Source of the DNA: Cyanobacteria bacterium UBA5018
GTDB lineage: Bacteria; Cyanobacteriota; Cyanobacteriia; PCC-6307; Cyanobiaceae
Reading direction: 5' to 3'
NCBI GenBank assembly: GCA_002396505.1
Contig: DGYA01000076.1
Location: forward strand, 1-22,978
Length of the DNA stretch: 22,978 bases
Shown here: positions 7,658 through 14,745 of the stretch, piece by piece
Numbering within the stretch: the first letter of the stretch is position 1
Layout: every line of letters begins with the position of its first letter
Position numbers and translations under genes: made by a program
Notes under the pieces: generated by a model
The model's database searches: none
Told to the model about the DNA's origin: nothing
What the model saw: the letters and a program-made list of their open reading frames with translations, nothing else

Positions 7658-9016
7658 ATGGCCAAGTTCGACGCCCACCTGAAATGTTCCTTCTGCGGCA
7701 AGTCGCAGGAGCAGGTGCGCAAGCTGATCGCTGGTCCTGGCGTCTATATCTGCGACGAGTGCATAGACCTCTGCAACGAGATCCTCGACGAGGAGCTGGT
7801 GGAGGGCGCCCCCGGCGGCCGCACAGCCCCGGAGCCGGACCGACATAAGCCCTCTGCCAAGAAGAGCTCTAAGCCAGCCCCCACCCTGGCCGACATCCCC
7901 ACCCCCCGGGCGATCAAGGCCTTCCTCGACCGTCAGGTGGTGGGCCAGGAGGAGGCCAAGAAAAGTCTGTCGGTGGCCGTTTACAACCATTACAAACGCC
8001 TCGCCTGGCAGGGGGACGGCGATGGCGAAAGCAGCGAGACAGCCACCAGGTTGCATAAGTCGAACATCCTGTTGATCGGACCCACCGGCTGCGGCAAGAC
8101 CCTGCTGGCCCAAACCCTGGCAGAGCTGCTCGACGTGCCTTTCGCGGTGGCCGACGCCACCACCCTTACCGAGGCCGGCTATGTGGGGGAAGACGTGGAG
8201 AACATCCTGTTGAGGCTGTTGCAGAAGGCCGATCTCGATGTTGAACAGGCCCAAAGGGGAATTATTTATATCGACGAGATCGACAAGATCGCCCGCAAGA
8301 GCGAAAACCCCTCGATCACCCGCGATGTTTCTGGCGAGGGGGTGCAGCAGGCGCTACTGAAGATGCTGGAGGGCACGGTGGCCAATGTGCCGCCCCAGGG
8401 TGGACGCAAACACCCCTACCAGGACTGCATTCAGATCGATACCAGCCAAATCCTGTTCATCTGTGGCGGCGCCTTTGTGGGGCTGGAAGACGTGGTGCAA
8501 CGCCGGCTGGGCCGCAACGCCATCGGCTTCATCGGCCCCGACGGCAGCAGCCGGCCCCGCAGCAGCAAGGAGCGCCAGGCCAGCGAGCTGCTGCGGCATC
8601 TGCAGCCAGACGATCTGGTCAAGTACGGCCTGATTCCCGAATTCATCGGTCGGCTGCCGGTGACCGCCCTGCTGGAACCGCTCGACATCAAGGCCCTGCA
8701 GGCGATTCTCACCGAGCCCCGCGATGCCCTGGTGAAGCAGTTCCAGACCCTGCTCAGCATGGACAACGTGCGCCTGGAATTTGAGCCGGCCGCCCTGGAG
8801 GCGATCGCCATCGAGGCCCAGCGCCGCAAGACCGGCGCCCGCGCCCTGCGGGGAATCGTTGAGGAATTGATGCTTGAGCTGATGTACGACCTGCCCTCCC
8901 GCAGCGACGTGCCCAGCTTCACGGTTACCCAGGAGCTGGTGGAGCAGCGCAGCAAGGGTCAGGTGGTGCGCCTGCCCAGCAACCACGAGGACGACAACCA
9001 CCAGGCCACTGCCTGA
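7658..9016 (+). CDS. clpX: ATP-dependent Clp protease ATP-binding subunit ClpX
   Basis: AAA+ unfoldase that recognises, unfolds and threads substrates into ClpP. The 452-aa product has an N-terminal zinc finger with Cys10, Cys13, Cys32 and Cys35, Walker A GPTGCGKT at 141-148, pore loop GYVGED, Walker B IIYIDEID at 202-209 and the ClpP-docking IGF loop at 289-291 (RNAIGFIG). The ATG at 7658 (MAKFDAHLKCSFC) is the family start. A TTG two codons earlier lengthens the open frame but is not needed. A linker at about residues 50-75 is Pro/Lys-rich, and the C-terminus ends in a short polar tail. Length is normal for the family. A weak hairpin without a T-tract (CCTGAGC/GCTCAGG, 9027-9048) follows the stop, so transcription may continue into the next gene. 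Confidence 0.98.
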   Translation: MAKFDAHLKCSFCGKSQEQVRKLIAGPGVYICDECIDLCNEILDEELVEGAPGGRTAPEPDRHKPSAKKSSKPAPTLADIPTPRAIKAFLDRQVVGQEEAKKSLSVAVYNHYKRLAWQGDGDGESSETATRLHKSNILLIGPTGCGKTLLAQTLAELLDVPFAVADATTLTEAGYVGEDVENILLRLLQKADLDVEQAQRGIIYIDEIDKIARKSENPSITRDVSGEGVQQALLKMLEGTVANVPPQGGRKHPYQDCIQIDTSQILFICGGAFVGLEDVVQRRLGRNAIGFIGPDGSSRPRSSKERQASELLRHLQPDDLVKYGLIPEFIGRLPVTALLEPLDIKALQAILTEPRDALVKQFQTLLSMDNVRLEFEPAALEAIAIEAQRRKTGARALRGIVEELMLELMYDLPSRSDVPSFTVTQELVEQRSKGQVVRLPSNHEDDNHQATA

Positions 9017-9026
9017 ACACAGCCCG

Positions 9027-9048
9027 CCTGAGCTGAGCTGTGCTCAGG
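9027..9048 (+). other. Short hairpin after clpX
   Basis: Perfect 7-bp arms CCTGAGC (9027-9033) and GCTCAGG (9042-9048) enclose an 8-base loop, starting 11 bases after the clpX stop. No U-run follows, so it is not a standard intrinsic terminator. It might stabilise a 3' end or be incidental. Confidence 0.45.
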
Positions 9049-9091
9049 CCCGTGCGCTAGACCAGGCGACAGCCCCCAGCCCCTGCCGATC

Positions 9092-9805
9092 TTGGCGGCC
9101 GCCGACCATCTGCGAGTGCCTCGCCGGCACGGCCTGTTTACCCACCACGGCATCGATCTGGGCGATGGCAGCGTGGCCCACTACCTGGAGGGCCGCGAAA
9201 TTTTGCGCAGCCCCCTGTTGGAGTTCAGCCGCGGTGAGCCCATCTCGGTGGTGCCCTACCCGGCCGCTAGCTGCTCAACTCCGGAAGTGACCCTGAGGCG
9301 CGCCATCGGCCGCATCGGCGAACAGCGCTACAACCTGATTTTTAACAACTGCGAGCACTTTGCCCACTGGTGCAAGACCGGCCGCCACCGCAGCGCCCAG
9401 GTGGAGGGTTGGCTAGAGGCCAGCCAGCGCGGACCGAGGGCGATGGTTGCCGCCCTGCTCGACCAAGCCGGCATCGCCAACCCGCGCCAGGGCGCCGCCG
9501 CCCTGCTGGGCTCCATCCAGAAATTGCTGGCCTCCCAGCTCTCCGAGGGGCAGCTGGAGCGGGGCAGGGGGTGGGCTCTCAACTATCTGGAGCAGCTCAA
9601 TGGGCTGAGACGCCAACTGCAGGAAGGGCTGGAGAGCGAACTGAGCAAGGCCGAGGCCCGCTGGGCAGAGCCCGTTGACGGCGACAGTCAGTTCGTGGCC
9701 CTGCGCCGGGCAGCCCAGCGCCTCGCCGACCAGTTGGCGGAGGTGGAGGAGCTGGAGTTGCGGCTGGAGAAGCTGCTCGGCCCGGGCCAGCGGCAGGAGC
9801 ATTAG
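9092..9805 (+). CDS. LRAT-type (NlpC/P60-like) thiol hydrolase/acyltransferase domain protein
   Basis: The first 110 or so residues match the lecithin:retinol acyltransferase-like branch of the NlpC/P60 superfamily. His19 is in THHGIDLGDG, His30 in VAHYLEG and the nucleophile Cys87 in the hallmark NNCEHF (85-90). Members act on lipid or amide bonds, but the substrate of cyanobacterial forms is not known to me. The remaining 130 or so residues are Ala/Gln/Leu/Glu-rich and probably helical, ending in a coiled-coil-like stretch. No signal peptide or membrane segment is visible. The start is taken as TTG 9092 because the family motif begins at once and no ATG lies upstream in frame. It sits 75 bases after clpX and 58 before dnaX, codirectional with both. 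The neighbourhood does not explain its role. Confidence 0.8.
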   Translation: MAAADHLRVPRRHGLFTHHGIDLGDGSVAHYLEGREILRSPLLEFSRGEPISVVPYPAASCSTPEVTLRRAIGRIGEQRYNLIFNNCEHFAHWCKTGRHRSAQVEGWLEASQRGPRAMVAALLDQAGIANPRQGAAALLGSIQKLLASQLSEGQLERGRGWALNYLEQLNGLRRQLQEGLESELSKAEARWAEPVDGDSQFVALRRAAQRLADQLAEVEELELRLEKLLGPGQRQEH

Positions 9806-9863
9806 CCTCAAGCTCGCCTGCCCGAGACGGCCAATTCAGGGTGCCGGCTGAGCCCGCTGCCGC

Positions 9864-12122
9864 ATGAGACCTACGGCCTACCAGCCGCTGCACCACAAGT
9901 ACAGGCCCCAGCGGCTCGATCAGCTGGTGGGGCAGGAGGCGATCGCGGCAACCCTCGGCCAGGCCCTGCGCAGCGGCCGGATTGCGCCGGCTTATTTATT
10001 CAGCGGCCCCCGCGGCACCGGCAAAACCTCCAGCGCCCGCATCCTGGCCCGCTCGCTCAACTGCCTGGCCAGCGACGAGCCCACCCCAGAGCCCTGCGGC
10101 AGCTGTGAGCTCTGCCGCGCCATCGCTTCTGGCACGGCCCTAGATGTGATCGAGATCGACGCCGCCTCCAACACCGGCGTTGACAACATCCGCGAACTGA
10201 TCGAGCGCTCCCGCTTTGCGCCGGTGCAGGCCCGCTGGAAGGTGTATGTGGTGGACGAGTGCCACATGCTCTCCACGGCGGCCTTCAACGCCCTGCTCAA
10301 AACCCTGGAGGAGCCGCCGCCACGGGTGGTGTTCGTGCTGGCCACCACCGACCCGCAACGGGTGCTGGCCACGATTTTGAGCCGCTGTCAGCGCTTTGAT
10401 TTCCGCCGCATCCCCCTGGCGGCCCTCGAACAACACCTCACCTGGATCGCCGATCAGGAGCAGATCGGCATCACCCCAGAGGCGCTGCACGTGGTGGCCC
10501 AAAGGGCCCAGGGGGGGCTGCGGGATGCAGAGAGCCTGCTGGATCAACTCAGCCTGCTGCCGCCCCCGGTGGAGGCGGAAGCCGTGTGGGATCTGCTCGG
10601 GGCGGTGCCGGAGCAGGAATTGCTGGCTCTGGCCGCTGCCCTGGCGGCCCAGAAGCCCCTGGAGCTGTTGGAATCCTGCCGCACCCTGCTGGAAAGGGGC
10701 CGCGAACCAACGGCGGTGCTGCAGGGATTGGCGGGTCTGCTGCGGGATCTGGTGCTGGCCGGCGTGGCGCCAGATCGGCTGGAGCTCAGTGGCTTTTCGC
10801 CCCAGTTCCGCGGCCAGCTGCCGGAGTTGGCCCAGCGCATCGGCACCCCCCAGCTGCTGCGCTGGCAGGCCCAGCTCAAGGGCAGCGAACAGCAGCTGCG
10901 CCAGAGCATCAATCCCCGCCTCTGGCTGGAGGTGCTGCTGCTGGGGCTGCTGGCCGAACCGCCGCAGCAAGTTGCCCCGGCGGCGGTTGCGGCGGCGGTG
11001 GCAGCGCCCGTACCAGCCCCTGTCAAGGCCCACGCCCCTGCGCCTGTGTCCTTTGCCACTGCCTCTGCCGGCCCCCCCCCTGCCGTTGCTCATGCCGCAT
11101 CTTCTGCGGTCTCTCCCGCAGCAGCAGCAGCAGCGGTGGCCGCGCCTCACTCTGCGCCAGTGGCGTCGGCTCGCCCGGCGCCGGTCGGGTCCCCTGGCGA
11201 ACACCATCCCACCACCGGCAAGCCGCTAGGGGCTGGAGCTGGCGAGCGCTCCCTGCCGGAGTTGTGGCAGCAGATCCTGGCCGGCCTGGAGTTGCCGTCT
11301 ACGCGAATGCTGCTATCCCAGCAGGCCCAATTGGTGCGGTTAGACGACCAGCGCGCCGTGGTGCGGGTGGCCGGCAACTGGATGGCCATGGTGCAGAGCC
11401 GCCTGCCGCTGCTGCAGAACGCCATGGTGAGGGCCCTGGGCGGCCAGCGCCAACTGGTGCTGGAGGGCGGTGAGGGCCTGGCCAGTCACCGAGCCCCCCC
11501 GGCTGCGCCACCCAGCCATGCCGGCTCATCTAGTAATGCTGGGTTAACTAGTAATGCTGGCTCATCTAGCAGTGCTGGGTTAACTAGCAGTTCTGGGTTA
11601 TCTAGCAATGCTTTGGTGAATAGCCCTGCAGGCGCTGCAGGCAATGCAGTTGCCACAGCTAACGCACTTGCTCCAGGCCATGCAGTTGCCCCAGCTATCG
11701 CGGTGGCTCCAGCTATATCAGTTGCCTCTGGCACTGCTGGGCAGCACAGTCTTGCGGCAGCTGATTCTGCCCCTGGCGGCAGGGCGAGTGCTTCCCAGGC
11801 AAGCCCCGCGCTGGTGCCGCTCCAGTCGCCTCCCCTGCCAAGTTCGGCCGCTGCCTTACACCAAGTCGCGTCAGAAGCACGAGTGCCGGCTCCTGTTGCT
11901 TCTGTGCCTTCAGGGTTGGGCGTGGCTGAGCCGGGGCCTGTGCCAGCCGCCGCTGGTCGCCCGGAGGCGATCCAGGAGAAGGCCCAGCGCCTGGCGGAAT
12001 TTTTTAATGGTGAAGTGATCAGCCTCGATGATCCGATCGACGGCAGCTTGGCGGCCCCCATCGCCCCTGCCGCCGACGATTTTGATAGCGGCAGCATCAC
12101 GGAATTGGAGGATGATGGTTAG
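9864..12122 (+). CDS. dnaX: DNA polymerase III subunits gamma and tau
   Basis: Clamp-loader ATPase of the replisome. In the 752-aa product Walker A GPRGTGKT is at 48-55, the zinc-binding cysteines are Cys67, Cys78, Cys81 and Cys84 (CGSCELC), Walker B VVDECHM follows, and the arginine finger/sensor region ILSRCQRF is present. The clamp-loader collar runs to about residue 370. From about 370 to 470 there is an Ala/Pro-rich linker. A conserved tau segment (LPELWQQILAGLELPSTRMLLSQ) lies at about 465-530. Then comes a low-complexity tail built of hexapeptide repeats, and a conserved C-terminal patch (QEKAQRLAEFFNGEVISLDD). There is no intein, although some cyanobacterial dnaX genes have one. The start ATG encodes MRPTAYQPLHHKYRPQRLD, typical of the family. 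Part of the tail is duplicated 1.7 kb downstream. Confidence 0.96.
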   Translation: MRPTAYQPLHHKYRPQRLDQLVGQEAIAATLGQALRSGRIAPAYLFSGPRGTGKTSSARILARSLNCLASDEPTPEPCGSCELCRAIASGTALDVIEIDAASNTGVDNIRELIERSRFAPVQARWKVYVVDECHMLSTAAFNALLKTLEEPPPRVVFVLATTDPQRVLATILSRCQRFDFRRIPLAALEQHLTWIADQEQIGITPEALHVVAQRAQGGLRDAESLLDQLSLLPPPVEAEAVWDLLGAVPEQELLALAAALAAQKPLELLESCRTLLERGREPTAVLQGLAGLLRDLVLAGVAPDRLELSGFSPQFRGQLPELAQRIGTPQLLRWQAQLKGSEQQLRQSINPRLWLEVLLLGLLAEPPQQVAPAAVAAAVAAPVPAPVKAHAPAPVSFATASAGPPPAVAHAASSAVSPAAAAAAVAAPHSAPVASARPAPVGSPGEHHPTTGKPLGAGAGERSLPELWQQILAGLELPSTRMLLSQQAQLVRLDDQRAVVRVAGNWMAMVQSRLPLLQNAMVRALGGQRQLVLEGGEGLASHRAPPAAPPSHAGSSSNAGLTSNAGSSSSAGLTSSSGLSSNALVNSPAGAAGNAVATANALAPGHAVAPAIAVAPAISVASGTAGQHSLAAADSAPGGRASASQASPALVPLQSPPLPSSAAALHQVASEARVPAPVASVPSGLGVAEPGPVPAAAGRPEAIQEKAQRLAEFFNGEVISLDDPIDGSLAAPIAPAADDFDSGSITELEDDG
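11523..11612 (+). repeat. 18-bp (hexapeptide) array 1 in dnaX
   Basis: Five units of exactly 18 bp start at 11523, 11541, 11559, 11577 and 11595. They alternate GGCTCATCTAGTAATGCT-like and GGGTTAACTAGTAATGCT-like sequences and encode GSSSNA/GLTSNA-type hexapeptides. The codons are AT-richer than the rest of dnaX (TCTAGT, TTAACT), which suggests recent expansion inside the disordered tau tail. Confidence 0.9.
11647..11736 (+). repeat. 18-bp (hexapeptide) array 2 in dnaX
   Basis: Five more diverged 18-bp units at 11647, 11665, 11683, 11701 and 11719 have consensus GCAGTTGCYCCAGCTATC and encode AVAPAI-type hexapeptides. The array lies just downstream of array 1 with the same period but a different sequence, so the two expanded separately. 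Confidence 0.8.
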
Positions 12123-12453
12123 GGAGGCTCACTCCAGCAATTGAAAGTGGTCTGATCAATCACCGCAACAGCTCTCATCAGAACTGGAACAAAAAGGGTG
12201 GCTTTGCTTTCTTGCTAGTCAAGAAGTTCTATGCAGTAAAAAACAGGGGAATGCCAATCTGGACCCAATGATTTGGTTTGGCGGAATCGCTGCGTGCTTA
12301 CACTGGGCAGCCTGCTGACGCCAGCCACCCATGAGACAAAAACCTGAGCACTGCTGCCTACACAGATCATGAAGCAAATCTGAAGAACGGCCAGATCTTT
12401 TTTCAGTAGGTACAAGCCCCATTATTGGGGACTTGTCCAACACAGGATAGATC
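12123..12453. other. Intergenic region between dnaX and the methyltransferase
   Basis: 331 bases whose base composition drops from the GC-rich dnaX to clearly AT-richer DNA near 12180, probably marking the edge of acquired DNA. No T-tract terminator follows dnaX. An interrupted inverted repeat, CAAGCCCC ATTATT GGGGACTTG (12413-12435), lies about 20 bases before the next start. Open frames on the minus strand here have no recognisable domain. Confidence 0.6.
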
Positions 12454-12471
12454 GTGGCTGCGCACGATCTA
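12448..12471 (+). promoter_or_regulatory. Perfect 9-bp inverted repeat over the methyltransferase start
   Basis: TAGATCGTG (12448-12456) and CACGATCTA (12463-12471) are exact reverse complements around a 6-base loop. The GTG start codon (12454-12456) lies at the end of the left arm, with AGGA at 12444-12447 just upstream. As RNA it would fold the initiation region, and as DNA it could be an operator. Both roles are inference. Confidence 0.6.
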
Positions 12472-13338
12472 CCTGAGCCGTTATACTGTAAAAACGACAT
12501 TCTAAAAATGCTTGAAAATCTGTTCAAAACCGATGGTTTCAACCGTTTAGTGCGAATGCGGGATGGTTGGATGATATACAATATTAACGATCAATACATA
12601 GGGGCATCTATCCAAAAATATGGGGAGTTTTCCCATGGAGAAATGGAGTTATTTCAGCAGATTGTCACTAAGGGAAGTTATATAGTCGAAGTAGGCGCAA
12701 ACATCGGGTCTCATACTCTTGGGCTGTCCCAGCAAGTAGGAATTTCGGGCAGAGTATTTGCTTACGAGCCCCAACGCATAATCTTCCAAAATCTATGCGC
12801 AAATATGAGCATTAATTCCCGCTCAAATGTGTATTGCTTTGAGCAGGCCGTTTCAGATGAAAAGAGTTTGATCGTTATTCCCGATATTGACTATTCACAA
12901 ACTGCAAACTTTGGTGGCATATCCATTGATGGGTTTACATCTGGAAGGCCGGTACGAGTAGCAGTTCTAGACGAAGAACTAAAAGACGTGTCTCGAATAG
13001 ATCTAATAAAAGTAGATGCAGAAGGCATGGAATTCAAGGCATTGTCAGGCGCAAAGAATGTGATCTCTCGACACAAGCCTTTTCTTTATGTTGAGAATGA
13101 CCGGCCTGAGAGATCGCAGGCCCTAATAGAATTAATAAAATCCATGGAATATAGGCTATACTGGCATGCGCCAAAATTGTACAATCCGAATAATTATGCA
13201 GGAGACAAGGAGAATATATTTGGCGATATCTGTTCCCTTAATATGTTTTGCTTCCATAAGAGCGTAAACATTCACTGTGGTGGCCTCTCGGAGATAATTG
13301 ATAGCTGCTTTCATCCACGAAAAGGGAGGCAAGCATAA
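12454..13338 (+). CDS. FkbM-family SAM-dependent methyltransferase
   Basis: Probably an O-methyltransferase acting on a glycan or small metabolite; the substrate cannot be read from sequence. SAM-binding motif I is YIVEVGANIGSHTLGL at about residues 76-91, with the acidic strand-end GRVFAYEPQ following. The FkbM signature DLIKVDAEGMEFKALSGA lies at about 183-200. Upstream, YNINDQYIGASI and YGEFSHGEMELFQQI match the subfamily in which FkbM proteins start with this segment. The length of 294 aa is usual. The start is GTG 12454 with AGGA 6 bases upstream; ATG 12508 is an alternative. The gene is strikingly AT-richer than dnaX upstream and uses many A/T-ending codons, which suggests transfer. It stands alone, with a diverged copy of the dnaX tail directly downstream. 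Confidence 0.9.
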   Translation: MAAHDLPEPLYCKNDILKMLENLFKTDGFNRLVRMRDGWMIYNINDQYIGASIQKYGEFSHGEMELFQQIVTKGSYIVEVGANIGSHTLGLSQQVGISGRVFAYEPQRIIFQNLCANMSINSRSNVYCFEQAVSDEKSLIVIPDIDYSQTANFGGISIDGFTSGRPVRVAVLDEELKDVSRIDLIKVDAEGMEFKALSGAKNVISRHKPFLYVENDRPERSQALIELIKSMEYRLYWHAPKLYNPNNYAGDKENIFGDICSLNMFCFHKSVNIHCGGLSEIIDSCFHPRKGRQA

Positions 13339-13395
13339 AGGGATAAGGATGGCATTATAAGTAGCAAATGGTTCTCATTTCATAGCCAGCGACCT

Positions 13396-13740
13396 GTGAC
13401 TGCCATCGCAGATAATGCTCTGATGAAGAGCCCTGAAGTTGCCCCGGGCGATGCTGGGCATCCCAGTGTCGCGGCAGCCGATTCCGCCCCTGGCGGCAGG
13501 GTGAGTGCTTACCAGGCCAGCCCCGCGCTGGTGCCTCTCCAGTCGCCTCCCCTGCCAAGTTCAGCCACTGCCTTACACCCAGTCGCGGCAGCACAACGAA
13601 TACCGCATCCTGTCGATTCTGCGTCTTCTAAGTCAAGCCGCCATCTCCCACACTCTTCGGCATCCTTTCCCAACCCAGCCGATGGAGCGTCGGTAAATAT
13701 TAGAACTATCCAGGATTTGCTTGGGCAAAGTGATATATAG
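13396..13740 (+). pseudogene. Diverged partial copy of the dnaX tau tail
   Basis: Bases 13453-13597 align without gaps to dnaX 11736-11880, about 88% identical by eye, and in the same reading frame (AAADSAPGG, SPALVPLQSPPLPSS in both). Further upstream, NALMKSPE (13411 onward) matches NALVNSPA of dnaX after skipping about 110 bases of hexapeptide repeat. The open frame (GTG 13396, 114 aa) then runs into unrelated sequence ending SVNIRTIQDLLGQSDI. It lacks all clamp-loader domains, so it cannot act as DnaX. It is probably a duplication by-product, although a small expressed protein cannot be excluded. It sits 58 bases after the FkbM-type gene, so that gene is flanked by two copies of dnaX tail DNA. 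Confidence 0.75.
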
Positions 13741-13894
13741 TCCGTAGTGATCTATGCCCATGGGCTAAGCCGTGGTCTGTATAGCTTCGCCAGTCTCGGC
13801 GTCTCTTTGTAAGGGCGGAAGACAGTGCTGGCCGCAGCCAAACCCGAACAACCCCGAGCTTGCCGCCGCGTAGCCCAGAAGCTACAGTGGCTCC

Positions 13895-14196
13895 ATACGG
13901 GTCATCAAGACGGATGAGTACAGCGCCTGGATCGACAATCTCAAGGATCGGACTGGGAGGGCTCGAGTACTCACGCGTGTCGACGACTCATCCACGGGAA
14001 TCAGGGCTCCTACCGAAATCTCAAGGAGGGGGTCTCTGAATTGAAAATATACGTCGACCCTGGGTATAGGGTCTACTACAGCTTACGAGGGGATTGTCTA
14101 TTGTTACTTCCGTTAGGAGGTGGCAAATCCTCGCAGCCCGATGATGCGACCAGGGCTCTTGAACCTAACCGCTTATTCGGAGATCAATTGCAATGA
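13895..14196 (+). pseudogene. Frameshifted RelE/ParE/HigB-type toxin relic
   Basis: Two adjoining frames together give a protein of the RelE/HigB-like killer family that pairs with HTH antitoxins. The first part reads VIKTDEYSAWIDNLKDRTGR then ARVLTRVD. The second, in the next frame, reads RLIHGNQGSYRNLKEGVSEL then YVDPGYRVYYSLRGD and GGGKSSQPDD. The family sequence would run ..TRVDRLIHGN.. across the junction, so one base is missing at about 13984 (GTCGACGACTC in place of GTCGAC-C-GACTC). The usual ATG is also absent: the expected start position holds ATA (13895-13897). The second frame ends at TGA 14194-14196, overlapping the antitoxin gene as in intact pairs. Function was presumably ribosome-dependent mRNA cleavage; it is now inactive unless this is a sequencing error. 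Confidence 0.8.
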
Positions 14197-14524
14197 CACA
14201 GCTACACCCCCAGCCTCCCCTAACTCAGCAAAGTTGACGCCTTACGATGTTGCGGAGCACCTCCGCACAACGGAAGAGATGGCCGATTATTTGGATGTCT
14301 GGCTTGAAGAGTATCCCGACAATGTATCCGGAATTGCCAGGGCTATTGGTGATCTGGCACGCGCCAGAGGTATGACTCAGGTGGCAAAGGATGCTGGCCT
14401 GAGCCGTGAGAGCTTATACCGTGCACTGAGCATTGATGGGAACCCAAGCCTGGCTACTATCCTGAAAGTTCTGCAAGCTCTCGGCCTCAGGTTGAGCGTG
14501 AAGGTTGCAGGTAGCGACGGCTAA
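14120..14524 (+). CDS. HTH antitoxin of a RelE/HigB-type toxin pair
   Basis: DNA-binding antitoxin of the family that follows RelE-like killer toxins (HigA-like, Xre-type HTH). The diagnostic core is KLTPYDVAEHLRTTEEMADY at about 14231-14290, then AIGDLARARGMTQVAKDAGL and SRESLYRALSIDGNPSLATI, with the helix-turn-helix at MTQVAKDAGLSRESLYRAL. The core is intact to the stop at 14524. The start is uncertain. GTG 14120 opens the longest frame, but it lies inside the toxin relic. ATG 14193 overlaps the toxin stop but is out of frame unless an indel occurred in the C-rich tract 14204-14219. TTG 14234 sits right at the conserved core. With its toxin broken this is probably an orphan antitoxin, which may still repress its own promoter or neutralise a related toxin. 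Confidence 0.8.
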   Translation: MANPRSPMMRPGLLNLTAYSEINCNDTATPPASPNSAKLTPYDVAEHLRTTEEMADYLDVWLEEYPDNVSGIARAIGDLARARGMTQVAKDAGLSRESLYRALSIDGNPSLATILKVLQALGLRLSVKVAGSDG

Positions 14525-14691
14525 CACAGCCATTCACTTGAATCCGCCTCCGCAAACGCCCTGAATCCGAAAAGGTGCTTTTGCTGCTGCTCATTGCGGC
14601 CAGTTGATGGCTGCGTTCAGAGGTTGATTCATTGGTATGTGATCTAGGAATAGCAGGGTTTAGCAATATCAATCCAGCCAAGCCAGCCTGT

Positions 14692-14718
14692 AAAAAAGCC
14701 CCGACCTGGGGCCGGGGC
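14692..14718 (-). terminator. Intrinsic terminator of the desaturase-like gene
   Basis: On the minus strand GCCCCG...CGGGGC (14698-14718) forms a GC-rich hairpin followed at once by six T residues (complement of 14692-14697). It lies 28 bases beyond the stop of the minus-strand gene. It faces the end of the antitoxin gene, so the two transcripts converge here. Confidence 0.9.
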
Positions 14719-14745
14719 GAAGATGCACTGAGATAAGATTCAATC

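Noticed and set aside
10140..11207. Minus-strand open frame of 355 aa
   Set aside because: Antisense shadow of dnaX with Gln/Gly/Arg-rich low complexity and no family features.
9864..12122. Intein in dnaX, as known in some cyanobacteria
   Set aside because: The ATPase domain is continuous across the Walker motifs and zinc module with no inserted protein.
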